In this document: positions 31,754-33,147 of the stretch, one piece after another
Layout: every line of letters starts with the position of its first letter
How positions within the stretch are numbered: position 1 is the first letter of the stretch
Origin: an uncultured Acidimicrobiales bacterium
Lineage (GTDB): Bacteria; Actinomycetota; Acidimicrobiia; Acidimicrobiales; CADCSY01
DNA length: 33,147 nucleotides
Reading direction: 5' to 3'
NCBI GenBank assembly: GCA_902805555.1
Contig: CADCSY010000012.1
Coordinates: 1 to 33,147, forward strand
Notes under the pieces: generated by a model
Databases searched by the model: none
What the model was told of the DNA's origin: nothing
What the model saw: the letters and a program-made list of their open reading frames with translations, nothing else
Position numbers and translations under genes: made by a program

Positions 31754-32290
31754 TCAGTGGAGGAGGCCGACGTGGGCCATCCCCATGCGGACGAGGCGGT
31801 CGTGCCCGCCGCTCATCTCTGCCAGCACGACCGGGTCGGCGAGCTCGTCGGGCGTGAGCCAGGCGAGGTCGAGCGACTGCTGCGACGGCTGGCAGTCGCC
31901 GTCGACCGGCACCACGAAGGCGAGGCTCACGGCGTGGTGCCGCGGGTCGTGGAAGCCGGTGACGCTCGGGTCCGGGAAGTACTCGACCACGGTGAAGGGC
32001 GCCGGGCAGGGAGGGAGCCGGGGGAGGGCGACCGGGCCCAGGTCCTTCTCCAGGTGCCGCACGAGGGCAGCCCGCACGAGCTCGCCGTGCAGCACCCGGC
32101 CCGAGACGACCGTGCGGCTGAGCGAACCGTCCGGGCGGACCCGGAGGAGGAGCCCGACGTGGGTGACCGAGCCACGGTCGTCGACCCGGACGGGGAGCGC
32201 CTCGACGTAGACCATCGGCACCTTGTCCCTGACGGAGGCGAGCTCCTCACCCGTCAGCCAGCTGGTGCGGGTCTCGATCTGGTCAGGCAC
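31754..32290 (-). CDS. NUDIX hydrolase family protein (DUF4916)
   Basis: This 178-residue protein matches, from memory, the actinobacterial DUF4916 NUDIX-like family: WLTGEELASVRDKVPMVYVE, RTVVSGRVLHGELVRAALVR, HLEKDLGPVALPRLPPCPAP, FHDPRHHAVSLAFVVPVDGD, and LDLAWLTPDEL. The classical Nudix box GX5EX7REUXEEXGU is not intact, which is usual for this family, so pyrophosphohydrolase activity cannot be assumed. GTG 32290 is chosen because GGTGGAG precedes it. Confidence 0.82.
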   Translation of the reverse strand: MPDQIETRTSWLTGEELASVRDKVPMVYVEALPVRVDDRGSVTHVGLLLRVRPDGSLSRTVVSGRVLHGELVRAALVRHLEKDLGPVALPRLPPCPAPFTVVEYFPDPSVTGFHDPRHHAVSLAFVVPVDGDCQPSQQSLDLAWLTPDELADPVVLAEMSGGHDRLVRMGMAHVGLLH

Positions 32291-32392
32291 GTTCGCTCCA
32301 CCTCCGTCGCCGCCCGTGCGACGCCACGACGTCCCATGGTGCCGTCCCGGGGACGACCCTCGTGCATCACTCCGAGCGGGTAGAACGCGGAC

Positions 32393-33147
32393 GTGGCCGA
32401 CGCCGTCGATCCGGAGGTCGATGCGCTGTTCGACCTGCCGGCCGACGAGTTCGTGGCGGCTCGGGACGCCCTGGCCAAGGCCCGTCGCGCAGCGGGAGAT
32501 CGTCCCGCGGCCGCAGCGACCAAGCAGCTCCGCCGGCCGACGCTGTCGGCGTGGGCGCTCAACCAGCTGGCCCGACGCCACGGCGACGACGTGCGGACCC
32601 TCGTGGACCAGGGCGCCGCCCTGGCCGCAGCGCAGGAGCAGGCCCTCGCCGGGGCCGACGTCGACCTGCGGGCGGCGGGGCGGGCACGTGCGGAGACGCT
32701 CCGGCACCTCACCCGGGCCGCCGAGGCGGAGCTGGCCGGCCAGGGCGGCCCCGGCCACCGGGACGAGGTGGTCGCCACGCTGACCGCCGCCTCGGTCGAC
32801 CCGGCGTCCGCCCAGCTCCTTCTCCAGGGCCGGCTGAGCGAGCCGCTCGAGACACCAAGCGGCTTCGGCGGCCCGTTCGCAGCGTTCTCGGTCCCAGAGC
32901 CTCCGAGCCCTGCCGAGACCTCGAACCGGCGCCGATCCTCCCGCACGACCTCCGGCGACGCCGCAGCCCAGGCGGGAAGCACGACCGACCCGGGCGACCC
33001 GGCGGTTCCGCTGGGAGAGGTGCCCGCAGCGGAGAGAGCCGCGTCCGCCTCCCCGGAGCACGCCGCTCCTCTCGACGCCGGACCTGCGGACGGCACTGGG
33101 AGGAAGCGCCGCAAGGGACGGGCCCCCGCCCCGACCCTCGCACCGGA
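32393..33147 (+). CDS. Conserved actinobacterial hypothetical protein (3' end outside window)
   Basis: The frame stays open from GTG 32393 to the window end (251 residues). I know similar proteins only as uncharacterised actinobacterial ones. Conserved-looking parts are LFDLPADEFVAARDALAKAR (about 12-31) and TKQLRRPTLSAWALNQLARR (about 47-66); a helical region follows to about 145, then a low-complexity Ser/Pro/Ala linker (from about 165) and a basic stretch GRKRRKGRAP near the window edge. A TAGAAC element lies 6 bases before the GTG, a partial match to the leaderless pattern. No function can be stated. Confidence 0.7.
   Translation, partial: MADAVDPEVDALFDLPADEFVAARDALAKARRAAGDRPAAAATKQLRRPTLSAWALNQLARRHGDDVRTLVDQGAALAAAQEQALAGADVDLRAAGRARAETLRHLTRAAEAELAGQGGPGHRDEVVATLTAASVDPASAQLLLQGRLSEPLETPSGFGGPFAAFSVPEPPSPAETSNRRRSSRTTSGDAAAQAGSTTDPGDPAVPLGEVPAAERAASASPEHAAPLDAGPADGTGRKRRKGRAPAPTLAP

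Overview
The window is very GC-rich DNA (about 70% or more, with G or C at almost every third codon position) from a free-living actinomycete. The gene order miaA-dapF-hflX, then lexA / LysM protein / nrdR, then nrdJ matches, from memory, the order in Mycobacterium and Streptomyces. Coenzyme-A-linked enzymes, a likely F420-dependent PPOX protein, a DUF4916 NUDIX protein and a Gram-negative-type dapD suggest a deep actinobacterial lineage such as Acidimicrobiia; that placement is inference. No tRNA, rRNA, CRISPR, insertion sequence or prophage was seen.

Layout. 1-2909: operon miaA (5' cut by the window edge), dapF, hflX. 2956-5173: dapC-like aminotransferase, a 61-residue protein and a crotonase. 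5170-9620: CoA-transferase, secreted coiled-coil VanY-type peptidase, hemerythrin protein, hotdog thioesterase and lipocalin-like protein. 9763-11692: dapD and dapE. With dapF and dapC, four steps of the succinylase route to diaminopimelate lie within 11 kb in separate units. 11799-17891: an SOS and DNA-precursor block holding lexA, a divergent LysM membrane protein behind a perfect SOS box, nrdR, a RibD-like reductase, and nrdJ (B12-dependent ribonucleotide reductase) behind a strong promoter with two helically phased NrdR boxes. 17938-22738: orphan FkbM methyltransferase, autoregulated ArsR-SRPBCC pair, another SRPBCC protein, a VOC protein, a conserved hypothetical and an RsbW-like kinase. 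22809-29842: luciferase-like oxidoreductase, an acyl-CoA operon (SDR, two MaoC-type hotdog proteins, FAD oxidoreductase), an MSMEG_6728-like protein and a malonyl-CoA-synthetase-like ligase. 29843-33147: a decayed stretch with a GNAT remnant, an EEP-family hydrolase, a PPOX flavoprotein, a NUDIX protein and an unfinished hypothetical gene.

Several genes share one start architecture: a TAnnnT -10 element sits 6-8 bases before the start codon, which predicts leaderless mRNAs. The clearest regulatory stories are LexA over the LysM protein, NrdR over nrdJ, and ArsR over its own leaderless promoter. Three of eight convergent gene pairs share a CTAG in which both stop codons overlap. No wholly new system can be proven from sequence alone. 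The best candidates for new biology are the nrdJ leader, the SDR-MaoC-MaoC-FAD operon and the DapF with serine at a catalytic cysteine position.
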